Assembly: GCF_900215145.1 (NCBI RefSeq)
Contig: NZ_OBDO01000005.1
Span: forward strand, 310,001 to 374,000
DNA from: Geodermatophilus sabuli
GTDB taxonomy: Bacteria > Actinomycetota > Actinomycetes > Mycobacteriales > Geodermatophilaceae
Reading direction: 5' to 3'
Length of the DNA: 64,000 nucleotides
The notes under the pieces were generated by a model. It saw only the letters and a program-made list of their open reading frames with translations. It did not search any database and was not told the DNA's origin. Shown piece after piece: positions 52,325 to 60,305 of the stretch. Position numbers and translations under genes: made by a program. Within the stretch, counting starts at the first letter, position 1; every line of letters begins with the position of its first letter.

Positions 52325-52404
52325 CGCCGCAGGCTAGCCACGTGCGGGGTGCCCCGCTCGGCGTCGCCGGGACCGGCGTCCCGGCCGCTGGCTAGGCTCC
52401 GGCC

Positions 52405-53322
52405 ATGCCGACTTCGAGCTCCCGCCCGGCGCGGAAGGCCGTCATCCCGGTCGCGGGGATGGGCACCCGGTTCCTGCCGGCCACCAAGGCGGTGCCCAAG
52501 GAGTTGCTCCCGGTCGTGGACCGCCCGGCGCTGCAGTACATCGTCGAGGAGGCCGCCCGGGCCGGGCTCGGCGAGGTGCTCATGGTCACCGGCCGGAACA
52601 AGGCCGCCATCGAGGACTACTTCGACCGCCACCCCGAGCTCGAGACGGTGCTGGAGAAGAAGGGCGATGCCGGCCGACTCGCCGCGGTGCAGGAGTCCAC
52701 GGACGTGGCGCAGGTGCACTTCGTCCGGCAGGGCGAGGCCCGCGGGCTCGGGCACGCGGTGCTGCAGGCGGCCGCCTTCGTCGGCGACGAGCCGTTCGCC
52801 GTGCTGCTCGGCGACGACCTGATCGACGCCCGCGACCACCTGCTGGAGCAGATGCTGCAGGTGCAGGCCGAGCACGGGGGTTCCGTGGTGGCGCTGCTCG
52901 ACGTCGGCCGGGAGAACATCGACAAGTACGGCGCGGTGGCCGTGGAGCCCGGCGGCACCGACGGCGTGGTGAGCATCACCGGTCTGGTCGAGAAGCCGCC
53001 CGTGGACGAGGCGCCGAGCAGCCTGGCCATCATCGGTCGATACGTCCTGGGGCCGGAGGTCTTCGGCGTGCTGCGGGAGACCGCACCCGGCCGGGGTGGC
53101 GAGATCCAGCTGACCGACGCGCTGGCCACGCTGGTCGAGCGCGGGGAGCCGGTGCACGGCGTCGTCTTCGGCGGGCGCCGCTACGACACCGGTGACCGGC
53201 TGGACTACCTCAAGGCGGTCATCCAGCTGGCCACCGAGCGCGACGACCTCGGCCCTCCCCTGCGTGCCTGGCTGACCGAGTTCGTCGCCGACCTGCCCGC
53301 CGAGGGCGCGTCGCAGGGCTGA
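52405..53322 (+). CDS. galU: UTP-glucose-1-phosphate uridylyltransferase
   Basis: A 305-residue nucleotidyltransferase making UDP-glucose for cell-wall and polysaccharide synthesis. Motifs are KAVIPVAGMGTRFLPATKAVPKELLP in two blocks at residues 11-36, QYIVEEAARAG, GEARGLGHAVLQAA near 110, LLGDDLIDA near 133, and GGRRYDTGDRLDYLKA near 255. Full length, typical of bacterial GalU. First gene of the galU, glp, rimJ series. ATG at 52405. Confidence 0.96.
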   Translation: MPTSSSRPARKAVIPVAGMGTRFLPATKAVPKELLPVVDRPALQYIVEEAARAGLGEVLMVTGRNKAAIEDYFDRHPELETVLEKKGDAGRLAAVQESTDVAQVHFVRQGEARGLGHAVLQAAAFVGDEPFAVLLGDDLIDARDHLLEQMLQVQAEHGGSVVALLDVGRENIDKYGAVAVEPGGTDGVVSITGLVEKPPVDEAPSSLAIIGRYVLGPEVFGVLRETAPGRGGEIQLTDALATLVERGEPVHGVVFGGRRYDTGDRLDYLKAVIQLATERDDLGPPLRAWLTEFVADLPAEGASQG

Positions 53323-53336
53323 ACGGAGCCGTTCAG
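53319..53336. promoter_or_regulatory. 18-bp palindrome at the galU stop codon
   Basis: CTGAACGG-AG-CCGTTCAG contains the galU stop and lies 19 bp before the glp start. It may be an operator, an RNA-processing site or a weak attenuator between the two genes. Confidence 0.45.
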
Positions 53337-53354
53337 GGGGGAGCATCGTCCTCC

Positions 53355-54755
53355 GTGGTGGGGATGACCGGGGACGGGACGACGGGCGTGGCACCCGCGG
53401 GACAGCGGGACACCACGGCGATGGACCTCAACCAGGGCACCCTGGTCCAGGGGGCGCCGGCGGTGGTCCACGAGACCGCGGCGATCGACCGCGGCCAGGT
53501 GCCGCCGCCCCCGGCCGCCGCGGAGCCGCTCGCGCCGCGCACGGTCGAGCAGCACCTCGACGAGATCCTCTCGGCGGTGCCGCAGCCGGACCCGATCGAG
53601 CTCGCCGTCCTCGACGCGCAGGGGCTGCTGTGCGCGGAGGAGGTCGTCAGCCAGCGCGCGCTGCCCGCTTTCGACCAGGCCGCCCTCGACGGCTACGCCG
53701 CCCGCGCCCTGGACGTGGAGGGCGCCTCCTTCGAGGAGCCGGCCCGCCTGGCGGTGGTGGGGGAGACCGTCGCCGGACCCAGCGGTCCGTCCTCCATCGG
53801 CCCGGGGATGGCGCAGAAGGTCAGCGCCGGCGCGATGCTGCCGGCCGGCGCCGACGTCGTCGTCCCCGCGGTGTGGACCGACCAGGGCGTGGTCACCGTC
53901 GCGGTGCACGCGCCGGTGGAGTCCGGCGGGTACGTCCGCCGCGCCGGGGACGACGTCGCGCCGGGCACCACCGCGGTGCAGGTCGGGACGCCGATCGGGC
54001 CGGCCCAGATCAGCCTGCTGGCCGCCGTGGGGCGCGACCGCGTGCAGGTGCGCCCGCGGCCACGGGTCGCCGTCCTGTCCGCCGGGAGCGAGCTGGTCGA
54101 CATCAGCACGCCGCCGGGCCCCGGCCAGGTCGTCGACGTCAACAGCTACGCGCTGGCCGCGGCCGCCCGGGATGCCGGGGCCGAGGCGTACCGCTCGGGG
54201 ATCGTCCCCTCCGATCGCCGCCGCATGTCCGAGGTGCTGGAGAGCCAGCTGCTGCGGAGCGACCTGGTGCTCGTGTCGGGCACCTTCGCCACCGAGGGCG
54301 ACACGGTGCAGGAGGTCCTCGCCGAGCTGGGCCAGATGCACTTCTCGCCCGTGACGATGCTCCCGGGGCCGGTGCAGGCCTTCGGTCGGCTGGGCCGCGA
54401 CGCGGTCCCGGTCATCTGCGTTCCGGGGGAGCCGGTGGCCGCGCTGGTGGCCTTCGAGGTGTTCGTGCGCCCGGCGATCCGGCTCATGCTCGGCAAGCGT
54501 CAGCTGTTCCGCCGCACCGTGCAGGCGATCGCCGCCGAGCAGCTCCTCTCGCCGCTGGGGTACCGCCAGTACCTGCACGGGCAGGTCATGCGCCACCCCG
54601 ACGGTGGCTACGTGGTCGAGCCGCTCGGGGGCGGGGACGAGGCGATGCTCGCCCGCATGGCGCGGGCCAACTGCCTGATCGTGGTCGACGAGGACGTGAC
54701 GGAGGTGGCCGCCGGTGGGCTGGTCACCGTCATCCCCCTCCTGCTCGGCGGCTGA
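53355..54755 (+). CDS. glp: Gephyrin-like MoeA paralogue (Glp, cell-division-linked)
   Basis: A 466-residue MoeA/gephyrin-fold protein. MoeA domains are clear: TVEQHLDEILSAV near 61, FDQAALDGYAARALD near 105, VSAGAMLPAGADVVV near 155, and RVAVLSAGSELVD near 240. The usual SGG-S-GD-x-D loop reads SGTFATEGD, so the catalytic loop is changed. Position between galU and rimJ followed by a SepX/GlpR-type gene is that of corynebacterial Glp, an FtsZ-binding MoeA paralogue. It is thus more likely a divisome factor than a molybdopterin enzyme. The first 60 residues are variable; ATG at 53421 is a possible start. Confidence 0.87.
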   Translation: MVGMTGDGTTGVAPAGQRDTTAMDLNQGTLVQGAPAVVHETAAIDRGQVPPPPAAAEPLAPRTVEQHLDEILSAVPQPDPIELAVLDAQGLLCAEEVVSQRALPAFDQAALDGYAARALDVEGASFEEPARLAVVGETVAGPSGPSSIGPGMAQKVSAGAMLPAGADVVVPAVWTDQGVVTVAVHAPVESGGYVRRAGDDVAPGTTAVQVGTPIGPAQISLLAAVGRDRVQVRPRPRVAVLSAGSELVDISTPPGPGQVVDVNSYALAAAARDAGAEAYRSGIVPSDRRRMSEVLESQLLRSDLVLVSGTFATEGDTVQEVLAELGQMHFSPVTMLPGPVQAFGRLGRDAVPVICVPGEPVAALVAFEVFVRPAIRLMLGKRQLFRRTVQAIAAEQLLSPLGYRQYLHGQVMRHPDGGYVVEPLGGGDEAMLARMARANCLIVVDEDVTEVAAGGLVTVIPLLLGG

Positions 54756-54763
54756 CGGAACCC

Positions 54764-55384
54764 GTGGTCGACCCCGCCCTGCACCCGGGCTGGCCCGCCC
54801 GGTTGGCGTGGGGGCCGGTGGAGCTGCTGCCGCCGAGCCGGCGGGACGCCGAGGAGTGGAGCCGCGTCCGGCTGGCGAACGAGGCGTGGCTGGCGCCGTG
54901 GGAGCCCAGTGCCCCCTCGTCGTGGGCGGCCCGGCACACACCGCAGTCCTTCCGGGCGATGCGCCGCGCCGTGCTGCGCCGCGCCGCCGTGGGGATGACA
55001 CTGCCGTTCGTCGTCCACGTCGAGGGTCGGGTGGCCGGGCAGGTGACGATCGACAACGTCGTCCGCGGGGCGCTGCGCTCGGGCAACCTGGGGTACTGGA
55101 TCGACCGCTCGGTGGCCGGCCGGGGCGTCGCGTCGCTGGCGGTGGCGCTGGTGTGCGACCACGCGTTCGGTCCGGCGCGGCTGCACCGGCTGCAGGCCGA
55201 CATCCGCCCGGAGAACGGCCCCAGCCAGCGGCTGGTGGAGCGTCTCGGGTTCCGTCCCGAGGGCCTGCTGCGCCGCTACCTCGACATCGACGGCGACTGG
55301 CGGGACCACCGCTGTTACGCGTTGCTGGCCGAGGACGCCCCCGAGGGGGTGCTCACCCGTTGGCGGGCCCGCGCTCCCCACTGA
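54764..55384 (+). CDS. rimJ: RimJ/RimL-type GNAT acetyltransferase
   Basis: A 206-residue GNAT protein of the ribosomal-protein N-acetyltransferase type. Features include VELLPPSRRDAEEWSRVR, LGYWIDRSVAGRGVASLAVAL (acetyl-CoA site) near 108, and HRLQADIRPENGPSQRLVERLGF near 143. The GTG at 54764 lies 8 bp after the glp stop, so the two genes are co-transcribed. Order galU, glp/moeA, rimJ is conserved across actinobacteria. The actual substrate protein is unproven. Confidence 0.9.
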   Translation: MVDPALHPGWPARLAWGPVELLPPSRRDAEEWSRVRLANEAWLAPWEPSAPSSWAARHTPQSFRAMRRAVLRRAAVGMTLPFVVHVEGRVAGQVTIDNVVRGALRSGNLGYWIDRSVAGRGVASLAVALVCDHAFGPARLHRLQADIRPENGPSQRLVERLGFRPEGLLRRYLDIDGDWRDHRCYALLAEDAPEGVLTRWRARAPH

Positions 55385-55570
55385 CCGCCCGGATACCACG
55401 CTGACCGACGCGGAGAGGGTGGCTCCGAGTCGACACGCCGACACGGAACCGCGCTCAGGCCACTCCAGTCACACAACACATCAGTGACACGCCCGCGCGC
55501 CTCCCTCGTCGGGGTGGGTGCAGGCCTTAACTTCGCCGGGCGAGTGACTCATGTGACGGGTGGTGTTCTG

Positions 55571-56281
55571 ATGGGATCCGGCGTGCTCTTGGCCGCTCTG
55601 GTCGTGTTGTGGTTCGTCGTGCTGGTGCCCATGGTGGTGACCCGTGGTGACTCGCAGACCGTCCGTGCCGACTCCGGCCGGACCCTGCAGCGGCGGCGGG
55701 TGGTCGACCCCGTGGTCCACGCCGAGACCGAGCGTGTCTCCGTCGACCGGGCGGCGCTGCTGACCTCTGGCGAGCTGCGGGTCGACGTGCACGCCGTCCG
55801 GCGGCGCACCCTCGCCGGGCTGGTGGCGCTCACGCTGCTCGCGCTGGCCGGTGCGGTGCTGTACAGCCCGTGGCTGTGGATCGCCCAGGGCGTGCTCGAC
55901 CTGGCCGTCGTCGCCTACCTCATGGTGCTGCGTGCCGCCGCGCGCCGGGAGCGGCTGGCCGCCCGCCGGGCCGCCCGTGCCGCGGCCCGCGCCGCCCGTC
56001 AGCCGGCGCCCCGCCCCGCGGCGCGCCCGGTGCCCGCACCGCGCCCGGCCCCCGTGGTGGAGGACGCCCCCGTCGAGGAGGTGCAGCACCACACCGTCGA
56101 CCTGCCGCACCCCAGCCTGCCGCTGGCCCCGGTCCACCCGCTGCGCCCGGGCCGGGTCGTGGCGGCCCGCGCCGCGGCACCGGCAGGCTGGCAGGACAGC
56201 GCGGTCGTGGGCCTCGACGACGACGACATCGGCTTCGCCGACATCGACGTCTACCAGCCCCGGAGGGTCGTCAACGGCTGA
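55571..56281 (+). CDS. sepX: SepX/GlpR-type divisome membrane protein
   Basis: A 236-residue membrane protein. TM1 with the family motif is at the very start (LLAALVVLWFVVLVPMVVTRGD). Two more hydrophobic segments lie at about 80-100 and 103-122, then an Ala/Arg/Pro-rich cytoplasmic region and an acidic end (DDDDIGFADIDVYQPRRVVNG). This matches actinobacterial SepX/GlpR, which binds the gephyrin-like Glp and acts with FtsZ in division. Glp is encoded two genes upstream. The ATG at 55571 puts TM1 at the N-terminus; the frame is open 29 codons upstream. Confidence 0.85.
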   Translation: MGSGVLLAALVVLWFVVLVPMVVTRGDSQTVRADSGRTLQRRRVVDPVVHAETERVSVDRAALLTSGELRVDVHAVRRRTLAGLVALTLLALAGAVLYSPWLWIAQGVLDLAVVAYLMVLRAAARRERLAARRAARAAARAARQPAPRPAARPVPAPRPAPVVEDAPVEEVQHHTVDLPHPSLPLAPVHPLRPGRVVAARAAAPAGWQDSAVVGLDDDDIGFADIDVYQPRRVVNG

Positions 56282-56328
56282 GGGAGGACCCTCCTGCCTC
56301 CGCCGCGGCGGGTCCCTGCACGAGGGCC
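56279..56328. repeat. Dispersed palindromic repeat, copy 3 (diverged)
   Basis: GAGGGAGGACCCTCCTGCC, a shortened CCGCGGCGG centre, and GGTCCCTGCACGAGGG. It overlaps the sepX stop codon and lies between sepX and tRNA-Ala. Confidence 0.65.
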
Positions 56329-56380
56329 AACCCCCCGTGGCGGCGCCGGAGCACGCGGACGGTAAGCTCTCCGTTCGTCA

Positions 56381-56454
56381 GGGGCTGTGGCGCAGACCGG
56401 TAGCGCACCTCGTTCGCATCGAGGGGGTCAGGGGTTCAAATCCCCTCAGCTCCA
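56381..56454 (+). tRNA. tRNA-Ala (anticodon CGC)
   Basis: The 74-base gene folds as a tRNA: acceptor GGGGCTG pairs with CAGCTCC, the anticodon loop TTCGCAT is closed by CCTCG/CGAGG, and the T loop is GGGGTTCAAATCCCC. Anticodon CGC reads GCG alanine codons. CCA is not encoded. Confidence 0.93.
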
Positions 56455-56623
56455 CCCGACACCGCACAGCCCCGCCCGGGTCCCCCGGAGCGGGGCTGCT
56501 GCGTCTCTGCAGACGACAGGCCACGACCGCTGTGCGCCCGGGTGGCCACGCAAGGTGTCGCAGCACGCGGGACCGACGGTCTGCGTTTGTGGCTCGCCCG
56601 AGTGTCGGGCAGCGTCCCTCCGC

Positions 56624-58420
56624 ATGACCCGCCCCCTTCCCCGTGCCGCCCGGTGGCCCACCGCCCTGCGGATCTGCGCCGTCGTGGCGCTCGCCCCGGC
56701 CCTCGCCGTGGCGACCGCGCCCCCGGCCGGCGCCGAACCCCCCGCCGCGGCCGGGCCGGCGCTGGTGCCGGGCTTCGTCGTCCAGGAGCTGCCCAGCGGG
56801 CAGGACGAACTGCTCACCGACTTCGCCTTCCTGCCCGACGGCAGCTACGTGACAACAGGCAAGAACGGCCGGGTGGCGTGGGTGTCGGCCGCGGGGGAGG
56901 CCCGCACGCTCGCCGAGTTGCCCGTCCTCACCCGCAACGACCTGGGGCTGGTCGCCGTCGCCGTGGCCCCCGACGCCGGGACCCTCTACACCGGCCGCGC
57001 GCTCGACGTCGACGGGCAGTGGACGCTGCGGTTGAGCGCCTGGACGCTCGTCGGCGGGCCGCAGCCGACCGCCCTCGCCGACGAGCGGGTCGTGCTCGAG
57101 CTGCCGGCGAGCTCCGAGGCGCACGGCCTCACCGGGGTCGTCGCCGCCCCGGACGGCACGCTGTGGGTCACGATCGGGGACAGCTCAGGCTACGTGGGCG
57201 CCGACCCCCTCGCCCTGCGGGCGCTGGACCTCAGCACCGGCTACGGCAAGCTCCTGCACGTCCTGCCCGACGGCGGCGGCGTGCCGGACAACCCGTTCTA
57301 CGACCCGGCCGACCCTGGGGCGTGGCAGAGCCGGGTCTACGCCAGCGGTTTCCGCAGCCCGTTCCGGCTGGACCTCGACCCGGTCACCGGTGCGCCGGTC
57401 GTGGGCGACGTCGGGTGGACCGCGTGGGAGGAGGTCGACGTCGTCCGGCCCGGTGCCGTCTACGGCTGGCCCTGCTGGGAGGGGGACGGCCCCACCCCCG
57501 GCTACGCGGAGCTGCCGGGGTGCCAGGGCGTGCCCAACACGCCGCCGCTGTGGGCCTACCCGCACGGACCGCAGGGCTCCTCCATCACGGGCGGTTTCGT
57601 CTACACCGGCACCGCCTACCCGCCGGAGTACCAGGGCGCGTACTTCTTCGGCGACTACTCGGCCCAGCGCGTCTACACCCTGCGCCACGACGCGGCCGGC
57701 CAGCTCGTGCGGCTGCCCGAGGCCGACGGGTTCGCCGCCGAGCTCGGGGCGCCGGTCGCGTTCGCCCCGCACCCGGTCGACGGCGACGTCGTCTGGGCCG
57801 ACATCCGGGGCAGCAGCCTGGCCCGGCTGGTGTACGCACCGGGCAACCGTCCGCCGATGGCGCGGGCCACGGCCACGGTGGACGCCACAACCCGCACCGT
57901 CGCCTTCGACGGAGGCGCCTCCGCCGACCTCGACGGCGATCCGCTGACCCACCGCTGGGACCTCGGCGACGGCGCCGTGGCCGAGGGGGCGCAGGTGGTG
58001 CACGCCTACGAGGGGACGGGGACCGAGCCGGTGACCGCCACCCTCACGGTCACCGACCCCGGCGGAGGGCAGGACACCGCCACGGTGACCGTCGTCCCCG
58101 GCAACAGCCCGCCGCAGCTGACGCTCACCGCACCGCTCACCGACCGCCGCTGGACGCCCGGTGAGCTGGTGCAGGCCTCGGCGACGGCGGTCGACGCCGA
58201 GGACGGCCCGCTGACCGTGCGGTGGAGCGAGCTGCTCGTGCACTGCAGCGGCGGGCTGTGCCACGAGCACCCCGGGGAGACCTTCGAGGGGCCCGAGTAC
58301 GCCCGGCCCTTCGTCGACCACGGCGAGGGCACCCGCATGGAGGTCGCGGTGACCGCGACCGACAGCGTCGGGGTGACGGCGCGGGAGGTCTTCGTCCTCC
58401 AGCAGCAGGCGGCGGTCTGA
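56624..58420 (+). CDS. Secreted PQQ-type sugar dehydrogenase-like protein with PKD domain
   Basis: A 598-residue exported protein. A signal peptide (about 1-37) ends in PPAGAEPP. The six-bladed propeller of the soluble glucose/sorbosone dehydrogenase type follows: FAFLPDGSYVTTGKNGRVAWV, GLVAVAVAPD, EAHGLTGVVAAPDGTLWVTIGD, YASGFRSPFRLDLDP, YGWPCWEGDG and GAYFFGDYSAQRVY. A PKD domain (about 410-490, DGDPLTHRWDLGDG) and a final Ig-like segment bind polysaccharide or support the fold. It may oxidise extracellular sugars; PQQ use is family inference. ATG at 56624 begins the signal peptide. Confidence 0.85.
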   Translation: MTRPLPRAARWPTALRICAVVALAPALAVATAPPAGAEPPAAAGPALVPGFVVQELPSGQDELLTDFAFLPDGSYVTTGKNGRVAWVSAAGEARTLAELPVLTRNDLGLVAVAVAPDAGTLYTGRALDVDGQWTLRLSAWTLVGGPQPTALADERVVLELPASSEAHGLTGVVAAPDGTLWVTIGDSSGYVGADPLALRALDLSTGYGKLLHVLPDGGGVPDNPFYDPADPGAWQSRVYASGFRSPFRLDLDPVTGAPVVGDVGWTAWEEVDVVRPGAVYGWPCWEGDGPTPGYAELPGCQGVPNTPPLWAYPHGPQGSSITGGFVYTGTAYPPEYQGAYFFGDYSAQRVYTLRHDAAGQLVRLPEADGFAAELGAPVAFAPHPVDGDVVWADIRGSSLARLVYAPGNRPPMARATATVDATTRTVAFDGGASADLDGDPLTHRWDLGDGAVAEGAQVVHAYEGTGTEPVTATLTVTDPGGGQDTATVTVVPGNSPPQLTLTAPLTDRRWTPGELVQASATAVDAEDGPLTVRWSELLVHCSGGLCHEHPGETFEGPEYARPFVDHGEGTRMEVAVTATDSVGVTAREVFVLQQQAAV

Positions 58421-58442
58421 GCCCGGCCGCCGGAGGGCTCAG
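58417..58442. terminator. Candidate bidirectional terminator at two convergent stop codons
   Basis: CTGAGCCC (58417-58424) and GGGCTCAG (58435-58442) form an 8-bp stem with a 10-base loop. Each arm contains one of the two convergent TGA stops. Confidence 0.5.
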
Positions 58443-59086
58443 CCCGCCGTCCGGGCCCCGACCCGCGCCGCGGCCGTGGCGGCCGCCGCCCGGAGCCGCT
58501 GGGCGACCCGCTCGGCCGGCGTCGGTGGCCGCGGGGCCCAGGGCCGCCGGGCCCACAGCCGCTCGGTCCAGGGCAGGCGGACCCGCTGCCTCGCCCGGGC
58601 GTGCCGGGCTCGTCGCACCGTGACGGCGACCGCCACCACGCCGGCGAGGACGCCGATCGCGGCCGCGGGCCGCCGACCGCGTGCGCCGGACGCCGCTCCG
58701 CTCGTGCCGGAGGAGGCTCCCGTTGCCGGGGTGCCCGCCTCCCCGGCCGGGAGCAGGCTCTCGGAGGTGTCCCGCGAGAAGTCGATCCCGTAGTGCCGGT
58801 ACAGCTGTTCCTCCTGCGCCTCGGACAGCCGGCCGGTGTCGCCGACCGAGGGTGCGCCGGTGACCTCGGCCCGGCTGACGGTCACCCGCACCTGCTCGGC
58901 GGTCTCGGTCGCGTCGACGACCGGGACGACCGCGCCGGACCCGTCGACCTCCACGTACATCCACTCCGGCAGCCCGGTGGCCTCGTCGGCCAGGACGGCC
59001 GTACACGGGCCGAGAGCGGTGCCCTCGCGGTCGACGACCGTCCTCCCGACCCAGTTCCGCGCCGCGTCTCGTCCAGGTAGGCCCAT
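58439..59086 (-). CDS. PRC-barrel domain protein with membrane segment
   Basis: A 215-residue protein. Residues 8-85 form a PRC-barrel: WVGRTVVDREGTALGPC, LPEWMYVEVDGSGAVVPVVDA and VRVTVSRAEV. A short acidic motif (SEAQEEQLYRHYGIDFS) follows near 87, a pattern common in actinobacterial PRC/DUF2382-type stress proteins. A Gly/Ala/Ser linker, one hydrophobic segment (AAAIGVLAGVVAVAVTV at about 140-157) and a very basic tail complete it. Function unknown. ATG at 59086. Confidence 0.78.
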   Translation of the reverse strand: MGLPGRDAARNWVGRTVVDREGTALGPCTAVLADEATGLPEWMYVEVDGSGAVVPVVDATETAEQVRVTVSRAEVTGAPSVGDTGRLSEAQEEQLYRHYGIDFSRDTSESLLPAGEAGTPATGASSGTSGAASGARGRRPAAAIGVLAGVVAVAVTVRRARHARARQRVRLPWTERLWARRPWAPRPPTPAERVAQRLRAAAATAAARVGARTAG

Positions 59087-59251
59087 CGCTGCTCCCAGTG
59101 CCGGTGCGCTCCCGGGCCGCGGCCGGACGCCGGACCTGCGGGGCGCCGCGCTCGGTGACGCCGCGTCCCGTTCCGGGACGCCGTGGTGGTGCTACCCGCC
59201 CTGCTCCACCGGAACCCGTCCTCCCGCAGGTCCGAGGTCCGACCGGGGAGG

Positions 59252-60046
59252 TCAGACGGCCCCGCGGAAGTCCGGCTGGCGCTTCTCGACGAACGCCCGC
59301 ACGCCCTCGCGGCCCTCCGGGTCACCGGCGGACTCGGCGATCAGCCGCGCCTCGTCGTCCAGCTGCTGCTCGAGGGTGCGGACGGCGGCCTGCCGGACCA
59401 GCGCCCGGGCGCGCACCATCGCCCGCACGGGGCCGGCCGCCACCGACTGCGCCAGGGCGATCGCCGACGCGTGCACCTCCTCGTCCTCGACGAGGCGGGC
59501 CACGAGGCCGAACATGTGCGCCTCCGCCGCGGTGAGCGCGCCGTTGGTGAGCATCAGCTCCAGGGCCCGCGGGGCACCCAGCGCACGGGTGAGCGCCCAC
59601 GAGCTGCCGCCGTCGGGGGAGTAGCCGATCGCCCCGTACGCCGGGCGGATCCGCGTCGAGCGGGCGCAGACGACGATGTCGCAGGCGCCGATCAGCCCGA
59701 TGCCGGCGCCGGCGACCGCGCCCTGGACCCCGGCCACGACCGGGACCGGGCAGTACAGCAGCGCCCGGACGACCTGGTGCCAGTCGTGCGCGAGCTGCCC
59801 GACGTAGCTGCCGGGGTCGTCGACCGCGGCGAACGCGCGGACGTCCCCGCCCACGCAGAACCGCTCGCCGTTGCCGAGGAGCAGCACCGTCCGGGCGTCG
59901 TCGGGCCGGGCCCGCAGCGCCGCCGCCAGCTCCGCGGCCATCGCCGGGTCGATGGCGTTGCCGGTCTCCGGGCGGTCGAGGGTGATGCGCCAGACGTCGC
60001 CGTCGGCCGCGGTGAGCACCCGGGGTCGCTCTCCTGCGCTGGTCAT
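59252..60046 (-). CDS. Enoyl-CoA hydratase/isomerase family protein (crotonase)
   Basis: A 264-residue crotonase-fold enzyme. It starts VWRITLDRPETGNAIDPAMAAEL, has the oxyanion-hole loop NGERFCVGGDVRAFA near 60 and PVPVVAGVQGAVAGAGIGLIGACD near 100, then GYSPDGGSSWALTRALG near 140. The Glu of classic hydratases at the GAGIGL helix end is not obvious, so an isomerase or other crotonase activity is possible. ATG at 60046. Stand-alone gene with tandem repeats upstream. Confidence 0.88.
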   Translation of the reverse strand: MTSAGERPRVLTAADGDVWRITLDRPETGNAIDPAMAAELAAALRARPDDARTVLLLGNGERFCVGGDVRAFAAVDDPGSYVGQLAHDWHQVVRALLYCPVPVVAGVQGAVAGAGIGLIGACDIVVCARSTRIRPAYGAIGYSPDGGSSWALTRALGAPRALELMLTNGALTAAEAHMFGLVARLVEDEEVHASAIALAQSVAAGPVRAMVRARALVRQAAVRTLEQQLDDEARLIAESAGDPEGREGVRAFVEKRQPDFRGAV

Positions 60047-60060
60047 CGCCGTTCTCCTCC

Positions 60061-60121
60061 GTGCCGGTCCGTCGTGCTGGCCGTCGTGCTGGTCGTCGTG
60101 CCGGTCCGTCGTGCTGGCCGT
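60061..60121. repeat. 24-bp direct repeat built of CCGTCGTGCTGG-like units
   Basis: A 24-bp block at 60061-60084 recurs exactly at 60098-60121 (37-bp period). The sequence between is a shorter version of the same unit. It lies just upstream of the crotonase start (minus strand). Confidence 0.75.
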
Positions 60122-60305
60122 TGTCCTGGCCCGTCACCGTACGGAGGATCCGGTGGTCAGGCGCGGGGACGGGCGGCCTGCAGCTCGCTGTCGATCGCCG
60201 CGAACAGGGCGAGCGCGGCGCAGAGGGCCGGTGCGGCGCCGGCCGGGTGGGCACTCACGGCATCCAGTTGTGATACCCAACCGACGGGGTTTCTGCCACC
60301 CGGCG

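Noticed and set aside
60157-60270. A short minus-strand frame of about 34 codons (SAHPAGAAPALCAALALF...)
   Set aside because: Could suggest a small acyl-CoA carboxylase-type subunit but has no diagnostic motif and no clear ribosome site.
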